NCBI RefSeq assembly: GCF_000012645.1
Contig: NC_007577.1
Location: 1,645,205-1,709,204 of the forward strand
Length of the DNA: 64,000 bases
Direction of reading: 5' to 3'
From: Prochlorococcus marinus str. MIT 9312
GTDB lineage: Bacteria; Cyanobacteriota; Cyanobacteriia; PCC-6307; Cyanobiaceae
The notes below the pieces were generated by a model. It made no database searches, had not been told where the DNA came from, and was given only the letters and a program-made list of their open reading frames with translations. Position 1 is the first letter of the stretch. Every line of letters begins with the position of its first letter. Of the stretch, positions 18,000-27,381 are shown piece by piece. The translations under genes were made by a program, and so were the position numbers.

Positions 18000-19328
18000 G
18001 TGAGGCAAAAAGAATTGTTTAAAGAAGAAATAATACATCAATTAGAATTACACCCAAGTAGATTAGATAAAGAAAAAATCATCTCAGAAGCAATGGAAAA
18101 TGGTCTAGATGATTTTTTTGAAGGCATTCGTATGGCACTTGATCCATTGGTAACTTTTGGTGTAAAAATTGTTCCTGAGAAAGAGAATGAAAAAAGTCAA
18201 AGTTTTTTATGGAAAGATTTTAGAAAATTAGCAAATAAGCTTATTCAAAGAGAACTTACTGGTCACGCTGCGCGCGATGCAATTCTTGCGGCCATGGAAT
18301 CTGCAACAAAAGAAGAGTGGAATGGATTTTATAGACGAGTTTTAATTAAAGATCTTAGATGTGGCGTATCTGAAAAAACAATCAACAAGATAGCAAAGAA
18401 ATTTCCCGAATATTCTATTCCTATTTTTTCTTGTCCTTTAGCTCATGACAGTGCAAATCATGAAAAAAAAATGATAGGGAAAAAGCAAATTGAAATCAAA
18501 TTAGATGGTGTGCGCGTCTTAACTATTATTAGACAAAATAAAGTAGAGATGTTTTCTCGTAATGGGAAACAATTCCATAATTTTGGTCATATTATCTCAG
18601 AAATAGAAAACGTCTTAAAAGAAGACCCAGCACCTTATGACTTAGTGCTAGATGGTGAAGTAATGAGCGCTAACTTTCAGGATTTAATGAAACAGGTACA
18701 TAGAAAAGATGGCAAACAATCCAAAGACGCAGTTCTCCACCTATTTGACTTATGTCCCCTTGAAAACTTCCAAAAAGGAAGATGGAACACTAATCAAACA
18801 ACAAGAAGTTTATTAGTAAAAGAATGGGTAGCAAAACATTCTATGCTTCTAAAACATATACAAACACTTGAATGGGAAAATGTAGATCTCGATACCATTG
18901 AGGGACAGAAAAGATTTGTAGAGCTTAATAAATCTGCAGTGGAAGGAGGATATGAAGGAGTAATGATTAAAGATCCTGATGCTATGTATGAATGTAAAAG
19001 AACACACAGTTGGTTAAAAGCAAAACCTTTCATTGAAGTCACTTTAAAAATTGTATCGGTTGAGGAAGGCACAGGTCGAAATAAAGGTCGACTCGGAGCA
19101 GTCCTCGTAGAAGGGGAAGATGATGGTTATGAATACAGTCTTAGTTGCGGCAGCGGATTTAGTGATATCCAACGTAAAGAATATTGGTCAAAACGTCATC
19201 AACTCATTGGTCAACTTGTAGAAATCAGAGCTGATGCTAAAACTAAATCCAAGGATGCGGTGGCTTTTAGTCTTAGGTTTCCTAGATTCAAGTGCTTTAG
19301 AGGATTTAAAGCTGGAGAAAAAGTTTAA
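18000..19328 (+). CDS. ATP-dependent DNA ligase, T4-phage type
   Basis: A 442-residue ATP-dependent ligase that seals nicks through an enzyme-AMP intermediate. The nucleotidyltransferase motifs are intact: motif I KLDG 167-170 (K167 adenylated), R172, motif III LVLDGEV (E220), HLFD (F249), motif IV YEGVMIKD (E319) and motif V WLKAKPF (K340, K342). An OB domain follows. The N-terminal domain contains RELTGHAARDAI and RRVLIKDLRCGVS, which parallel the T4 ligase segments KLTGNAAIEEL and RRVMMRDLECGAS. It is therefore closer to phage T4-type ligases than to bacterial LigB/C/D. Bacteria normally rely on NAD-dependent LigA. The start is GTG. Confidence 0.9.
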   Translation: MRQKELFKEEIIHQLELHPSRLDKEKIISEAMENGLDDFFEGIRMALDPLVTFGVKIVPEKENEKSQSFLWKDFRKLANKLIQRELTGHAARDAILAAMESATKEEWNGFYRRVLIKDLRCGVSEKTINKIAKKFPEYSIPIFSCPLAHDSANHEKKMIGKKQIEIKLDGVRVLTIIRQNKVEMFSRNGKQFHNFGHIISEIENVLKEDPAPYDLVLDGEVMSANFQDLMKQVHRKDGKQSKDAVLHLFDLCPLENFQKGRWNTNQTTRSLLVKEWVAKHSMLLKHIQTLEWENVDLDTIEGQKRFVELNKSAVEGGYEGVMIKDPDAMYECKRTHSWLKAKPFIEVTLKIVSVEEGTGRNKGRLGAVLVEGEDDGYEYSLSCGSGFSDIQRKEYWSKRHQLIGQLVEIRADAKTKSKDAVAFSLRFPRFKCFRGFKAGEKV

Positions 19329-19445
19329 ATTTTAAAAAATAATATTCCACAAACTAGTCAATTAAAAATGTAGTTTTTAAGTCAAAAAACTTGAAATCTT
19401 AACTATAAAATATAAGAATAACTATCAGGACTTTTTGCGAGACTT

Positions 19446-19598
19446 ATGACAAAGAAAACAGTTTTCAACTACATAAAAACACCTTGTGGACAGGCAAAGT
19501 ATATCGAATTAGAAGCCAACAAAACTTTACTAGGTAAATTTAGACTTTTATGGTTTATCTTAATTGCATCTATTAGAGATTGGAATATTAAAGATTAA
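19446..19598 (+). CDS. Small protein (50 residues), hypothetical
   Basis: An ATG frame of 50 codons ending in TAA, in the gap between the ligase and the TVP38-like gene. It starts MTKKTVFNYIKTPCGQAKY and ends with a hydrophobic segment, LLWFILIASIRDWNIKD. It looks like a soluble head (about 30 residues) with a short amphipathic or membrane-associating tail. Reasons to think it is real are its position filling an otherwise empty gap, the ordered residue mix (one Cys, Gly and Trp in plausible places) and the TATAAAATATAAG sequence upstream. It ends four bases before the convergent gene. Confidence 0.55.
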   Translation: MTKKTVFNYIKTPCGQAKYIELEANKTLLGKFRLLWFILIASIRDWNIKD

Positions 19599-19602
19599 AT
19601 TC

Positions 19603-20199
19603 TTAGGAGTTTTCAAAATATTCTCTGGAGTATTTAGCTAAGAAATATACAACTAAAAAAGTTGAAATAATTCCAATGATAGTCATATATAAATTATTTG
19701 GTGATTGCACATTTTTTAAATCCTGGAGACTTTTTGCCAAACCACCTATTGAGCAATAAAAAAAAGTTCCTGGAATTATTCCAAGAAGACCAAGAGCGAA
19801 ATCTCTAAATTTAACATTATTCAAACCATAAAAATAATTAAGAATACTGAATGGAAATATTGGCGATAATCTCGCTAAAAAAATTAATTTAAGTCCACCT
19901 TTTTCTACTAGTTTTTCAATAATACTTAATTTTGGATAACGGCTAAAAAGGTTTTTTAGCTTTTTGGCAAAAAAACTTTTTGATACAAAAAATGAAACTG
20001 ATGCTCCTATAGAAGCGGAAATGAAAACGATAAGTGATCCTAAATATGAGCCATATAAAAAACCGGATAATAAAGATAACCAAGAAGCTGGAAGTATTAA
20101 TAAAACAATTAAAATATAAATGCAAACAAATGAAAAGACGCCAATTCCAGTATTAAAAAAATAAGACAAGTTGTAAATATTTTCTAGGAAGATATTCAT
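19603..20199 (-). CDS. TVP38/TMEM64 (SNARE-associated, DedA-like) membrane protein
   Basis: A 198-residue polytopic membrane protein with about five hydrophobic segments. The family core is ILPASWLSLLSGFLYGSYLGSLIVFISASIGAS, followed by FLARLSPIFPFSILNYFYGL and LGIIPGTFFYCSIGG. The second segment is the hallmark R-x-x-P region of the VTT domain. Family members are linked to membrane homeostasis and lipid scrambling in other organisms; the role in cyanobacteria is unclear. I prefer the ATG at 20199. A TTG two codons upstream would overlap the valS stop, suggesting translational coupling either way. Confidence 0.85.
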   Translation of the reverse strand: MNIFLENIYNLSYFFNTGIGVFSFVCIYILIVLLILPASWLSLLSGFLYGSYLGSLIVFISASIGASVSFFVSKSFFAKKLKNLFSRYPKLSIIEKLVEKGGLKLIFLARLSPIFPFSILNYFYGLNNVKFRDFALGLLGIIPGTFFYCSIGGLAKSLQDLKNVQSPNNLYMTIIGIISTFLVVYFLAKYSREYFENS

Positions 20200-20201
20200 T
20201 C

Positions 20202-22958
20202 TCAATTCAAAAGTTCGAGTTTTTTAGTAATTCTCTCCATTTGTACCGAACCCTCATTTAATTTAAATCTGCATTCATCAACAATATCTTTTGGAGCCTT
20301 ATCAACGAAATTTTTATTAGATAATCTCTTATTTAAATTTTCCAATTCAATAGTCACCTTTTTTAAATCCTTGGTTAACCTTTCCTTTAATGCATCTATA
20401 TTTACAAAATCCTGAAAAGGTAAGTAAACCTCTAAATCACTAATTATCCCAGAAAAAGATTTAGCAAACTCTTTTTTATCAACAGCATTAGTTTTAAAAA
20501 TAAATACTTCAGAAGATTTAGTTAAGGTTTGAATATCATCAACTAGAATTTTCAAAAAATCAATCAATTCATCATTATCTGAAATTAAGTAAACAGGAAC
20601 TTTTTCTGATGGCTTTAGGCCTAATTCAGCTCTCAAATTTCTAATTAATCTAATAATTTCAAAAAGTTGCTGAAAGGAATTATCAAGCTTATTATCAACA
20701 AATTTATTTTCTTGCGTTGGCCATCTTTGAAGAGATAATAATGATTGATCTGGTTTTAGTTGGAGTGCGTGCCAGAGTTCTTCAGTAATGTGCGGCATAA
20801 AAGGATGAATCATCACCAAAATATCATTGAGCACTTTTATTAAAACTTTTTCAGATAATTGTCTATTTTTAATCTCTTTATTATTAAACCTTTGCTTAGC
20901 AAATTCTACATACCAGTCACAAAAATCATTCCATGTAAATTCATATAATAGTTTCGCAGATTCTCCCAATTTATACTCTTTCAACAAAGCAGCAACCTTT
21001 ATATTTACCTGATTCAATTTCGATAAAATCCACTTATCACATAACTCTAAAGAATCTTCATCACTCTCATTAAGCGAATAATTATTGTTGGAAGTTTTAT
21101 TAATTAATACAAATTTAGTTGCATTCCATAATTTATTCGCAAAATTTCTTGAAGCTTCAACAGTTGAAGATGTATCTTTTTTCCTATCAAAATCAAGCCG
21201 GATATCTTGTCCAGCGCCTGCAACTTCACGAATTAAAGCAAATCGCAAAGCATCAGAACCATATTTCTCAATTAAAAGTATTGGGTCAATACCATTACCT
21301 GAACTTTTACTCATTTTTTTATTATTTTCATCTCGGACTAGACCATGAATATACACATCCCTAAAAGGAATATTATTCGTGAAAGTATTCCCCATCATTG
21401 TCATTCTCGCAACCCAGAAGAAAATAATATCGAAACCAGTAACAAGAACACTATTTGGATACCATTTTTTAAAATCCGGATCATTTGTATTTGGCCAACC
21501 AAGGGTTGAGAAAGGCCATAAACCACTTGAAAACCAAGTATCCAAAACATCTTTATCACGAACCAATTTAATATTTAATCCAAATTTTTTATTAGCTTTG
21601 ATTAAGGCATCCTCCTCATTGCTTGCAACGACATATGGAGTATTTTGTTCTATTGAGTCTTGAGATTCATCTAAAACGTACCATACTGGTATTTGATGCC
21701 CCCACCATAATTGCCTACTGATACACCAATCATTAATATTCTCTAACCAATCCTTATAAACTTTCTCCCAGCGTGGAGGAATAAACGATGGTTTTTTAGA
21801 ATCAATTTCATTAAGACATCCTTGTGATATTTCATCCATTTTCAAAAACCATTGTGTTGACAATAAAGGTTCGATTGGCACCTTACCTCTATCAGAAAAA
21901 GGAACAGTATGTTTATAATCCTCTATCTTTGTCAAAAGGCCTAAGTTATCCAATTCTTTGATAATTTTCTTTCTAGCCTCATATCTATCTAAATGTTCAA
22001 ATTTACCTGCATTACTATTTAAAGTTCCATCTTTATTCATTACATTAATCTGTTTTAAATTATGCCTTTTTCCTATGGCAAAATCATTGGGATCGTGGGC
22101 TGGAGTCACCTTGACACATCCTGTACCAAAATCTTTATCAACATGTGAATCAGCAATAATAGGTATTGCTCTATCAACGAAAGGGACTTTTACTTTGACA
22201 CCAATAAATTCTTTATATCTATCATCATCAGGATTAACTGCCAAAGCAGTATCACCTAAAAGAGTTTCTGGTCTTGTTGTTGCTACCTCTAAGTACTTAT
22301 CTAACTGTTCACCACTTTCAGAAATTAAAGGGTATTTAAAATGCCATAAATGACCCTTTACTTCTTGCATTTCAACTTCAAGATCACTTACGGCAGATTG
22401 AGATTCAGGACACCAATTAACTAAATATTCACCACTATAAATCAAATTCTTTTTGTAAAGAATATTAAAAGCCTCAACAACTGCCTCATTTAATTTTTGA
22501 TCCAGAGTAAATCTTTCTCTAGTCCAGTCAACTGAATATCCTATCCTTTTTAATTGAGAAACTATTCTGCCACCACTTTGTTCTTTCCAGTTCCATGCTC
22601 TTTTAAGAAATTCATCTCTTCCAATATCATCGCTTGTTTTGCCTTCACTTTTTAATTGTTTTTCAAGAATAGTTTGAACAGCTATTGAAGCATGATCAGT
22701 TCCTGGTAAACACAAAACATTCTTCCCTAAAAGTCTTTGAAAACGCACTACAACATCTATCAAAGCTGTATTGAATGCATGTCCCATATGCAAAGATCCA
22801 GTTACATTTGGTGGCGGAATAACAATACAAAAAGGCTCACCATCATCCTCCGGGTTAGGACTAAACGCCTTTAAACTTTCCCATTTTTCTTGCCACTTTT
22901 TCTCTACTTCAAAAGGTGAATAATTCTCTAAAGATAATTGATCATTCATCTCTGTCAT
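20202..22958 (-). CDS. valS: Valyl-tRNA synthetase
   Basis: A class I aminoacyl-tRNA synthetase of about 918 residues, which is normal for bacteria. It charges tRNA-Val and edits mischarged threonine. The HIGH motif is HMGH at 57-60 in PNVTGSLHMGHAFN. KMSKS is at 548-552. The editing (CP1) domain contains TTRPETLLGDTA. The C-terminal end is a coiled coil (KKVTIELENLNKRLSNKNF). I chose the ATG giving MTEMND over an upstream TTG. A tRNA-Val gene lies only about 450 bases upstream on the same strand. Confidence 0.97.
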   Translation of the reverse strand: MTEMNDQLSLENYSPFEVEKKWQEKWESLKAFSPNPEDDGEPFCIVIPPPNVTGSLHMGHAFNTALIDVVVRFQRLLGKNVLCLPGTDHASIAVQTILEKQLKSEGKTSDDIGRDEFLKRAWNWKEQSGGRIVSQLKRIGYSVDWTRERFTLDQKLNEAVVEAFNILYKKNLIYSGEYLVNWCPESQSAVSDLEVEMQEVKGHLWHFKYPLISESGEQLDKYLEVATTRPETLLGDTALAVNPDDDRYKEFIGVKVKVPFVDRAIPIIADSHVDKDFGTGCVKVTPAHDPNDFAIGKRHNLKQINVMNKDGTLNSNAGKFEHLDRYEARKKIIKELDNLGLLTKIEDYKHTVPFSDRGKVPIEPLLSTQWFLKMDEISQGCLNEIDSKKPSFIPPRWEKVYKDWLENINDWCISRQLWWGHQIPVWYVLDESQDSIEQNTPYVVASNEEDALIKANKKFGLNIKLVRDKDVLDTWFSSGLWPFSTLGWPNTNDPDFKKWYPNSVLVTGFDIIFFWVARMTMMGNTFTNNIPFRDVYIHGLVRDENNKKMSKSSGNGIDPILLIEKYGSDALRFALIREVAGAGQDIRLDFDRKKDTSSTVEASRNFANKLWNATKFVLINKTSNNNYSLNESDEDSLELCDKWILSKLNQVNIKVAALLKEYKLGESAKLLYEFTWNDFCDWYVEFAKQRFNNKEIKNRQLSEKVLIKVLNDILVMIHPFMPHITEELWHALQLKPDQSLLSLQRWPTQENKFVDNKLDNSFQQLFEIIRLIRNLRAELGLKPSEKVPVYLISDNDELIDFLKILVDDIQTLTKSSEVFIFKTNAVDKKEFAKSFSGIISDLEVYLPFQDFVNIDALKERLTKDLKKVTIELENLNKRLSNKNFVDKAPKDIVDECRFKLNEGSVQMERITKKLELLN

Positions 22959-23054
22959 ATGCAAATTTTATTTCAAGAACTTTTTTTTTATTTTATCTTG
23001 GTAGAAGCCAATTAATGAAAATAATATTAGTTTGCAAAAAAAGACACATTCATT

Positions 23055-23396
23055 CTACAAAAGTTTGAAGCCAGAACCGCAGGAACAACGTTTTGCATTT
23101 TTTGGTGTTGAAATAAGAAATCCACCACCGCTTAAATCACCGTAATAATCTAATTTTAAATCTTTCAGTAAATTACACTTTTTTACATCTGCATATAAAG
23201 TTACTCCTTCTGTTCTTGAGATAGGAGATCCATTACATGTACCTGGCCTTAATTTAATATGCATCCATCCTTCAGAACAATTTTTATCCTCAACCAAATC
23301 AATTGACATTTCTCCAGGAGAACCTCCAAAAGAAGATTGCCTAGATAGTTCTGAAGCAGCGCTTTGACTGATTGAAAGATTGACGATCTCAGTCAT
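23055..23396 (-). CDS. HesB/IscA-family iron-sulfur protein
   Basis: A 113-residue A-type iron-sulfur carrier family member. The fold signature is SISQSAASELSRQ at the start and GGGFLISTPKNAKRCSCGSGF at the end, where CSCG supplies the paired C-terminal cysteines. The first family cysteine is not in its usual GCSG context: the region reads KNCSEGWMHIKLRPGTC, so the metal site may differ from IscA or ErpA. I chose the ATG giving MTEIVNLS; a longer frame would run into the tRNA gene. The start lies 15 bases after the 3' end of tRNA-Val on the same strand. Confidence 0.85.
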   Translation of the reverse strand: MTEIVNLSISQSAASELSRQSSFGGSPGEMSIDLVEDKNCSEGWMHIKLRPGTCNGSPISRTEGVTLYADVKKCNLLKDLKLDYYGDLSGGGFLISTPKNAKRCSCGSGFKLL

Positions 23397-23411
23397 TAGA
23401 AAATTAATAAA

Positions 23412-23483
<72 letters not shown>

Positions 23484-23581
23484 TCATAATAAACTATTCT
23501 AATGGATGAAGTTGAAATATTTATACTAAGTATTTAAATATTTCATGATTGAGGCAAAATTAACTTAATAAAATATATACT

Positions 23582-24421
23582 ATGTGCTCAAACGATAGAT
23601 ATAACTTGAAAAAAAATTCCAATTTAGAGACTATAGAGAGCTTTAAAATTTTAATATCTAATATCAAATCTTTAAAAGATAAAGCTTGGGGATGCCCATG
23701 GCAGAAAATACAGTCTCATAAATCGTTAATCCCATTTTTACATGAGGAAAGTAGTGAATTTATAGATGCAATATATGAAAAAAAGGCAGATAAAATTTGT
23801 GAAGAGTTAGGAGATCTTTTATTACAAGTAATGCTGCATGCTGAAATCGGCTACGAAAACAAAGAATTTGAACTAAATGATGTTATAAAAAATTTAAACA
23901 AGAAAATTATTAATAGACATCCATATATTTTCAACAAAAAAGAAAAAGTATCTTTAGAAAAATCGCAACAGATTTGGGAAAATATTAAAAATTCAGAAAA
24001 AGAAGCACCTCATATTGAATCATCAATTAGTAAAAATTTGAAAGTCAAAAATTTACCTCCAACGGTTGGAACAGACAAAATCACAAATTATGTTAAAGAA
24101 TATGGTTTTAAATGGGAGAGTACCGATCAAATTTTTGAAAAGTTAGAAGAAGAGATTAATGAATTAAAGGAAGCAATTAATAGTAAAAATGATTCAGAAA
24201 TAAAAAATGAATTTGGGGATATTTACTTTACTCTTCTAAATCTCTCAAACTTTTTAAAAATAAATCCTGAATCAGCTCTTCAAAAAACTAATAAAAAATT
24301 TTTAGAAAGATTTTCAATCATTGAACATCATGCAGGAGATAATATTAAGAAACAAACTCCTAAAGATTTTCAACGGCTTTGGCAAATAGCCAAGCAAAAA
24401 CTTAAAAGAAAGAATTCTTAA
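23582..24421 (+). CDS. mazG: Nucleoside triphosphate pyrophosphohydrolase MazG
   Basis: A 279-residue all-alpha NTP pyrophosphohydrolase that hydrolyses (d)NTPs to monophosphates and influences ppGpp in some bacteria. It has two MazG-like halves. The first holds CPWQKIQSHKSL, then EESSEFIDAIYE and EELGDLLLQVMLHAEI, the metal-binding ExxE and ExxD helices. The second holds EKLEEEINELKEAI and NEFGDIYFTLLNL. Cyanophages of Prochlorococcus often carry their own, shorter MazG; this one has the long cellular form. speE starts seven bases later. Confidence 0.94.
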   Translation: MCSNDRYNLKKNSNLETIESFKILISNIKSLKDKAWGCPWQKIQSHKSLIPFLHEESSEFIDAIYEKKADKICEELGDLLLQVMLHAEIGYENKEFELNDVIKNLNKKIINRHPYIFNKKEKVSLEKSQQIWENIKNSEKEAPHIESSISKNLKVKNLPPTVGTDKITNYVKEYGFKWESTDQIFEKLEEEINELKEAINSKNDSEIKNEFGDIYFTLLNLSNFLKINPESALQKTNKKFLERFSIIEHHAGDNIKKQTPKDFQRLWQIAKQKLKRKNS

Positions 24422-24428
24422 AAAGCAA

Positions 24429-25280
24429 ATGACTCATATTTCAACATGGATAGATGAATATCATAAAGGCTCAAGATTCGGCCTAAATGGAGAAATTTTA
24501 ATTAAACAAAACTCAAAATATCAAGAAATTATTGTTATTGAAAATGAATATTATGGCAGAGCTTTAATGCTAGATGGGTGTTGGATGACATCATTAAAAG
24601 ACGAAAAATATTATCATGAGTGTCTTGTGCATCCAGCATTAAGTAGCATTGACGAAAAATCTAATGTACTAATTATTGGTGGAGGAGACGGTGGTACTGC
24701 AAGAGAATGCGTTAAATACCCTCAAATATCAAAAATTGATCTAGTAGAGATTGATGAAGAAGTAATCAAAATATCTAAAAAATTTTTAAAAGAAATTGGA
24801 GGCGAAGCATGGAGTGACAAAAGATTAAAAATTCATATTGATGATGGTGTTCAATGGGTAAAAAAAACAAGAGATAATTTTTACGACGTTATATTTATAG
24901 ATTGTTCAGATCCCTCAGAATTATCAAATTTATTATTTTCAGATTCGTTTTATAGAGAATGCAAAAGAATTCTTACAAAAAATGGTATCTTAGCAACGCA
25001 AAGCGAATCACCTGAGTCCTTCAAAAATATTCACATAAGTATTTTGAAAACCCTGAAAAAATTCTTTAGAGTCTCTGAAACTATGTATTCTTTTGTGCCT
25101 ATATATCCAAGCGGTATTTGGAGTTGGACATTCGCTTCTGAAGAAGTTCTACATTTATCAAAGCGAAATTGCAATGAAGCCCTGAGAATAGAAAAAAGTT
25201 GTGAAATTTGGAATTTAAATTTTCAAAATGCAGCATTCAAAATGATGCCAAATAAAATTGTAAAAGAACTAAATTCATAG
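24429..25280 (+). CDS. speE: Spermidine synthase (polyamine aminopropyltransferase)
   Basis: A 283-residue aminopropyltransferase that transfers the propylamine group from decarboxylated S-adenosylmethionine to putrescine. The N-terminal beta domain contains MLDGCWMTSLKDEKYYHE. The Rossmann core has VLIIGGGDGGTARECVKYP, LVEIDEEVI and the gate-loop DCSDPSE. The ending FASEE is also family-like. Length is typical. One base separates it from speB, so polyamine synthesis via agmatine appears to be a two-gene unit inside a longer operon. Confidence 0.94.
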   Translation: MTHISTWIDEYHKGSRFGLNGEILIKQNSKYQEIIVIENEYYGRALMLDGCWMTSLKDEKYYHECLVHPALSSIDEKSNVLIIGGGDGGTARECVKYPQISKIDLVEIDEEVIKISKKFLKEIGGEAWSDKRLKIHIDDGVQWVKKTRDNFYDVIFIDCSDPSELSNLLFSDSFYRECKRILTKNGILATQSESPESFKNIHISILKTLKKFFRVSETMYSFVPIYPSGIWSWTFASEEVLHLSKRNCNEALRIEKSCEIWNLNFQNAAFKMMPNKIVKELNS

Positions 25281-25281
25281 A

Positions 25282-26163
25282 ATGATAAAAAATTTATTTG
25301 ATAACGAAAATGCGATTTTTATGGGAGCAAAAAGAAGCCCTAATGATTGCGTAATTGGTATCTTTGGAGTCAATTATGATGGGACATGTTCGTTCAAACC
25401 AGGAGCTAGATTTGGTCCAGAAGCGATAAGACAAGTCAGTTCTTGTTTAGAAACATATTGTCCAAAACTCAATAAAGACTTAGAGGATATTATGTATGTT
25501 GATTTTGGGTCAATACTAATTGATAAAAATGACTCAAAGTCCGTTATTGAATCAGTCAAATTAGCAACAAATTTTTTAATTAATAAACGCCTTAGTCCTA
25601 TTATGCTTGGAGGCGAACACTCTATTACAACGGGTGCTATTGAAGCATTAGTAAAAAAATATCCAGATTTGATATTGGTTCAACTTGATGCTCATGCAGA
25701 TTTAAGAGAATCATATATAGGAAATCAATATAGTCATGCTTGTGCCATGAAAAGATGCTTAGAGGTGCTTCCTGAAAAGAAAATTTTGCAAGTAGGAATA
25801 AGAAGTGGGACTAAAGAAGAATTTCAAATTATGCATAACAACAATCAATTAGTTAACTTTTATCCAGGCGGAAATGCACAAGAGTTAAAAAAAGCTCTTC
25901 TACCATACTCTAAGTCTCCAATCTATTTAACAATAGATTTAGATTGGTTTGATCCCAGTTTATTAGCAGGGACGGGAACTCCAGAACCGGGAGGATTTTT
26001 TTGGAATGATTTTGAGGAAATCCTGAAAACTTTAAAAGACTTTAGAATTGTGGCTTCAGATATTGTGGAATTATCTCCAGAAATTGATAAAAGCGGAGTT
26101 AGTAGCATAGTTGCAGCCAAAGTACTTAGAAGCTTAATTTTGTCATTAGAAAATATGCAATAA
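25282..26163 (+). CDS. speB: Agmatinase-family ureohydrolase
   Basis: A 293-residue binuclear manganese ureohydrolase. Metal-binding motifs are complete: GGEHSITTG, then QLDAHADLRESY, and TIDLDWFDPSLL with the paired aspartates. E-P-G-G near GTPEPGGF is the agmatinase-type loop. The likely reaction is agmatine to putrescine and urea, which would feed SpeE encoded just upstream. Related guanidinobutyrase or guanidinase activity cannot be excluded from sequence alone. gcvT follows 50 bases later. Confidence 0.88.
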   Translation: MIKNLFDNENAIFMGAKRSPNDCVIGIFGVNYDGTCSFKPGARFGPEAIRQVSSCLETYCPKLNKDLEDIMYVDFGSILIDKNDSKSVIESVKLATNFLINKRLSPIMLGGEHSITTGAIEALVKKYPDLILVQLDAHADLRESYIGNQYSHACAMKRCLEVLPEKKILQVGIRSGTKEEFQIMHNNNQLVNFYPGGNAQELKKALLPYSKSPIYLTIDLDWFDPSLLAGTGTPEPGGFFWNDFEEILKTLKDFRIVASDIVELSPEIDKSGVSSIVAAKVLRSLILSLENMQ

Positions 26164-26213
26164 AAAATTTCTAAACTAAAGTGTAAAAATACTAAATTAA
26201 AATTAAATATTTC

Positions 26214-27326
26214 ATGGATTTGCTTAAAAGTCCTTTATATGCAAAATATGTTCAATCCAATGCAAAATTAGTGGATTTTGCAGGTTGGGAAATGCCCATA
26301 TCATTTTCAGGATTAATCAAAGAGCATGAATCAGTTAGGTCTTCAGTAGGATTGTTTGATATTTCTCACATGGGTGTAATCTCTATTAAGGGAATCAATC
26401 CAAAGGATTATATTCAAAAATTTTTTCCTACTAATTTATACTCCTTTTCTGAAGGTCAGGGGCTTTATACAGTAATGCTCAATGAAAAAGGAGGAATAAT
26501 AGATGACTTAATAATTTATGACCTTGGTATACAAGACAATGACATATCAGAAGTATTGTTAATAGTTAACGCAAGTAGATATGAAGTAGATTTTCAATGG
26601 ATAAAAAACAATTCAAATAAATATGAAATTTCGATAACAAACTTTAAAAAAGACAAAGTACTTTTAGCACTACAGGGGAAAAACTCATTCGATTTATTTG
26701 AACAATGGATTGAATCATCGATCTCACATATCCCTAACTTTGGATGCGAATATAAAATTTTCGAACATATTTCTCCTAAAGAAAAAATCTTCGTTTCCAA
26801 GACAGGATATACAGGGGAAAATGGTCTAGAAATACTTTTATCTAAAAAAGCAGCAATTAATTTATGGGATTTCTCAATTTCCAAAAATGTTGCGCCTTGT
26901 GGTTTAGGAGCTAGAGATACTCTTAGACTTGAAGCAGGCATGCATCTTTATGGCCAAGACATTAATGAAGAAACTTCTCCATATGAAGCAGGGTTAGGCT
27001 GGCTAGTACATCTAGAAAATAATCACGAATTCTTTGGAAGAAGATTTCTTGAAGAGCAGTCAAGATTAGGTATTCAAAAAAAGTTAGTTGGTCTCTTTAT
27101 AGAAGGTAAAGCAATAGGAAGAAAAGGTTGCATAGTACTTAAAGGTGAAGAAAATATTGGAACTATCACTAGCGGCAGTTGGTCTCCAACTAAACAACAA
27201 GCTATAGCTTTTGCATACATCAATACTTCGCATGCCTTAATAAATAATGAAGTTCAAATACTAATAAGAGGCAAAAAATTCAAAGGTTGCATAACAAAAA
27301 GATCGTTTTATAAAAAGAATTATTAA
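26214..27326 (+). CDS. gcvT: Glycine cleavage T protein (aminomethyltransferase)
   Basis: A 370-residue folate-dependent aminomethyltransferase that takes the methylene group from aminomethyl-lipoyl GcvH to tetrahydrofolate, releasing ammonia. The start matches the family ([23 protein letters not shown]), followed by GLFDISHMG, the folate-site [10 protein letters not shown], and [16 protein letters not shown]. Length is normal. It is unlinked to gcvHP at 5-9 kb. The 50-base upstream gap is too short for a glycine riboswitch. Confidence 0.96.
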   Translation: MDLLKSPLYAKYVQSNAKLVDFAGWEMPISFSGLIKEHESVRSSVGLFDISHMGVISIKGINPKDYIQKFFPTNLYSFSEGQGLYTVMLNEKGGIIDDLIIYDLGIQDNDISEVLLIVNASRYEVDFQWIKNNSNKYEISITNFKKDKVLLALQGKNSFDLFEQWIESSISHIPNFGCEYKIFEHISPKEKIFVSKTGYTGENGLEILLSKKAAINLWDFSISKNVAPCGLGARDTLRLEAGMHLYGQDINEETSPYEAGLGWLVHLENNHEFFGRRFLEEQSRLGIQKKLVGLFIEGKAIGRKGCIVLKGEENIGTITSGSWSPTKQQAIAFAYINTSHALINNEVQILIRGKKFKGCITKRSFYKKNY

Positions 27327-27381
27327 CTAAATTTACCCTTAAAGAATTATTATAAGTTATTGATCAATAAATCATACTTAG

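Noticed and set aside
19372..19391. AGTTTTT/AAAAACT hairpin after the ligase as a terminator
   Set aside because: The stem is almost entirely A-T with no following T tract, and such pairings are expected by chance here.
26164..26213. Glycine riboswitch ahead of gcvT
   Set aside because: The gap is only 50 bases and nearly all A/T; no aptamer-like conserved blocks are present. The gcvH-gcvP gap (8352-8394) is also too short.
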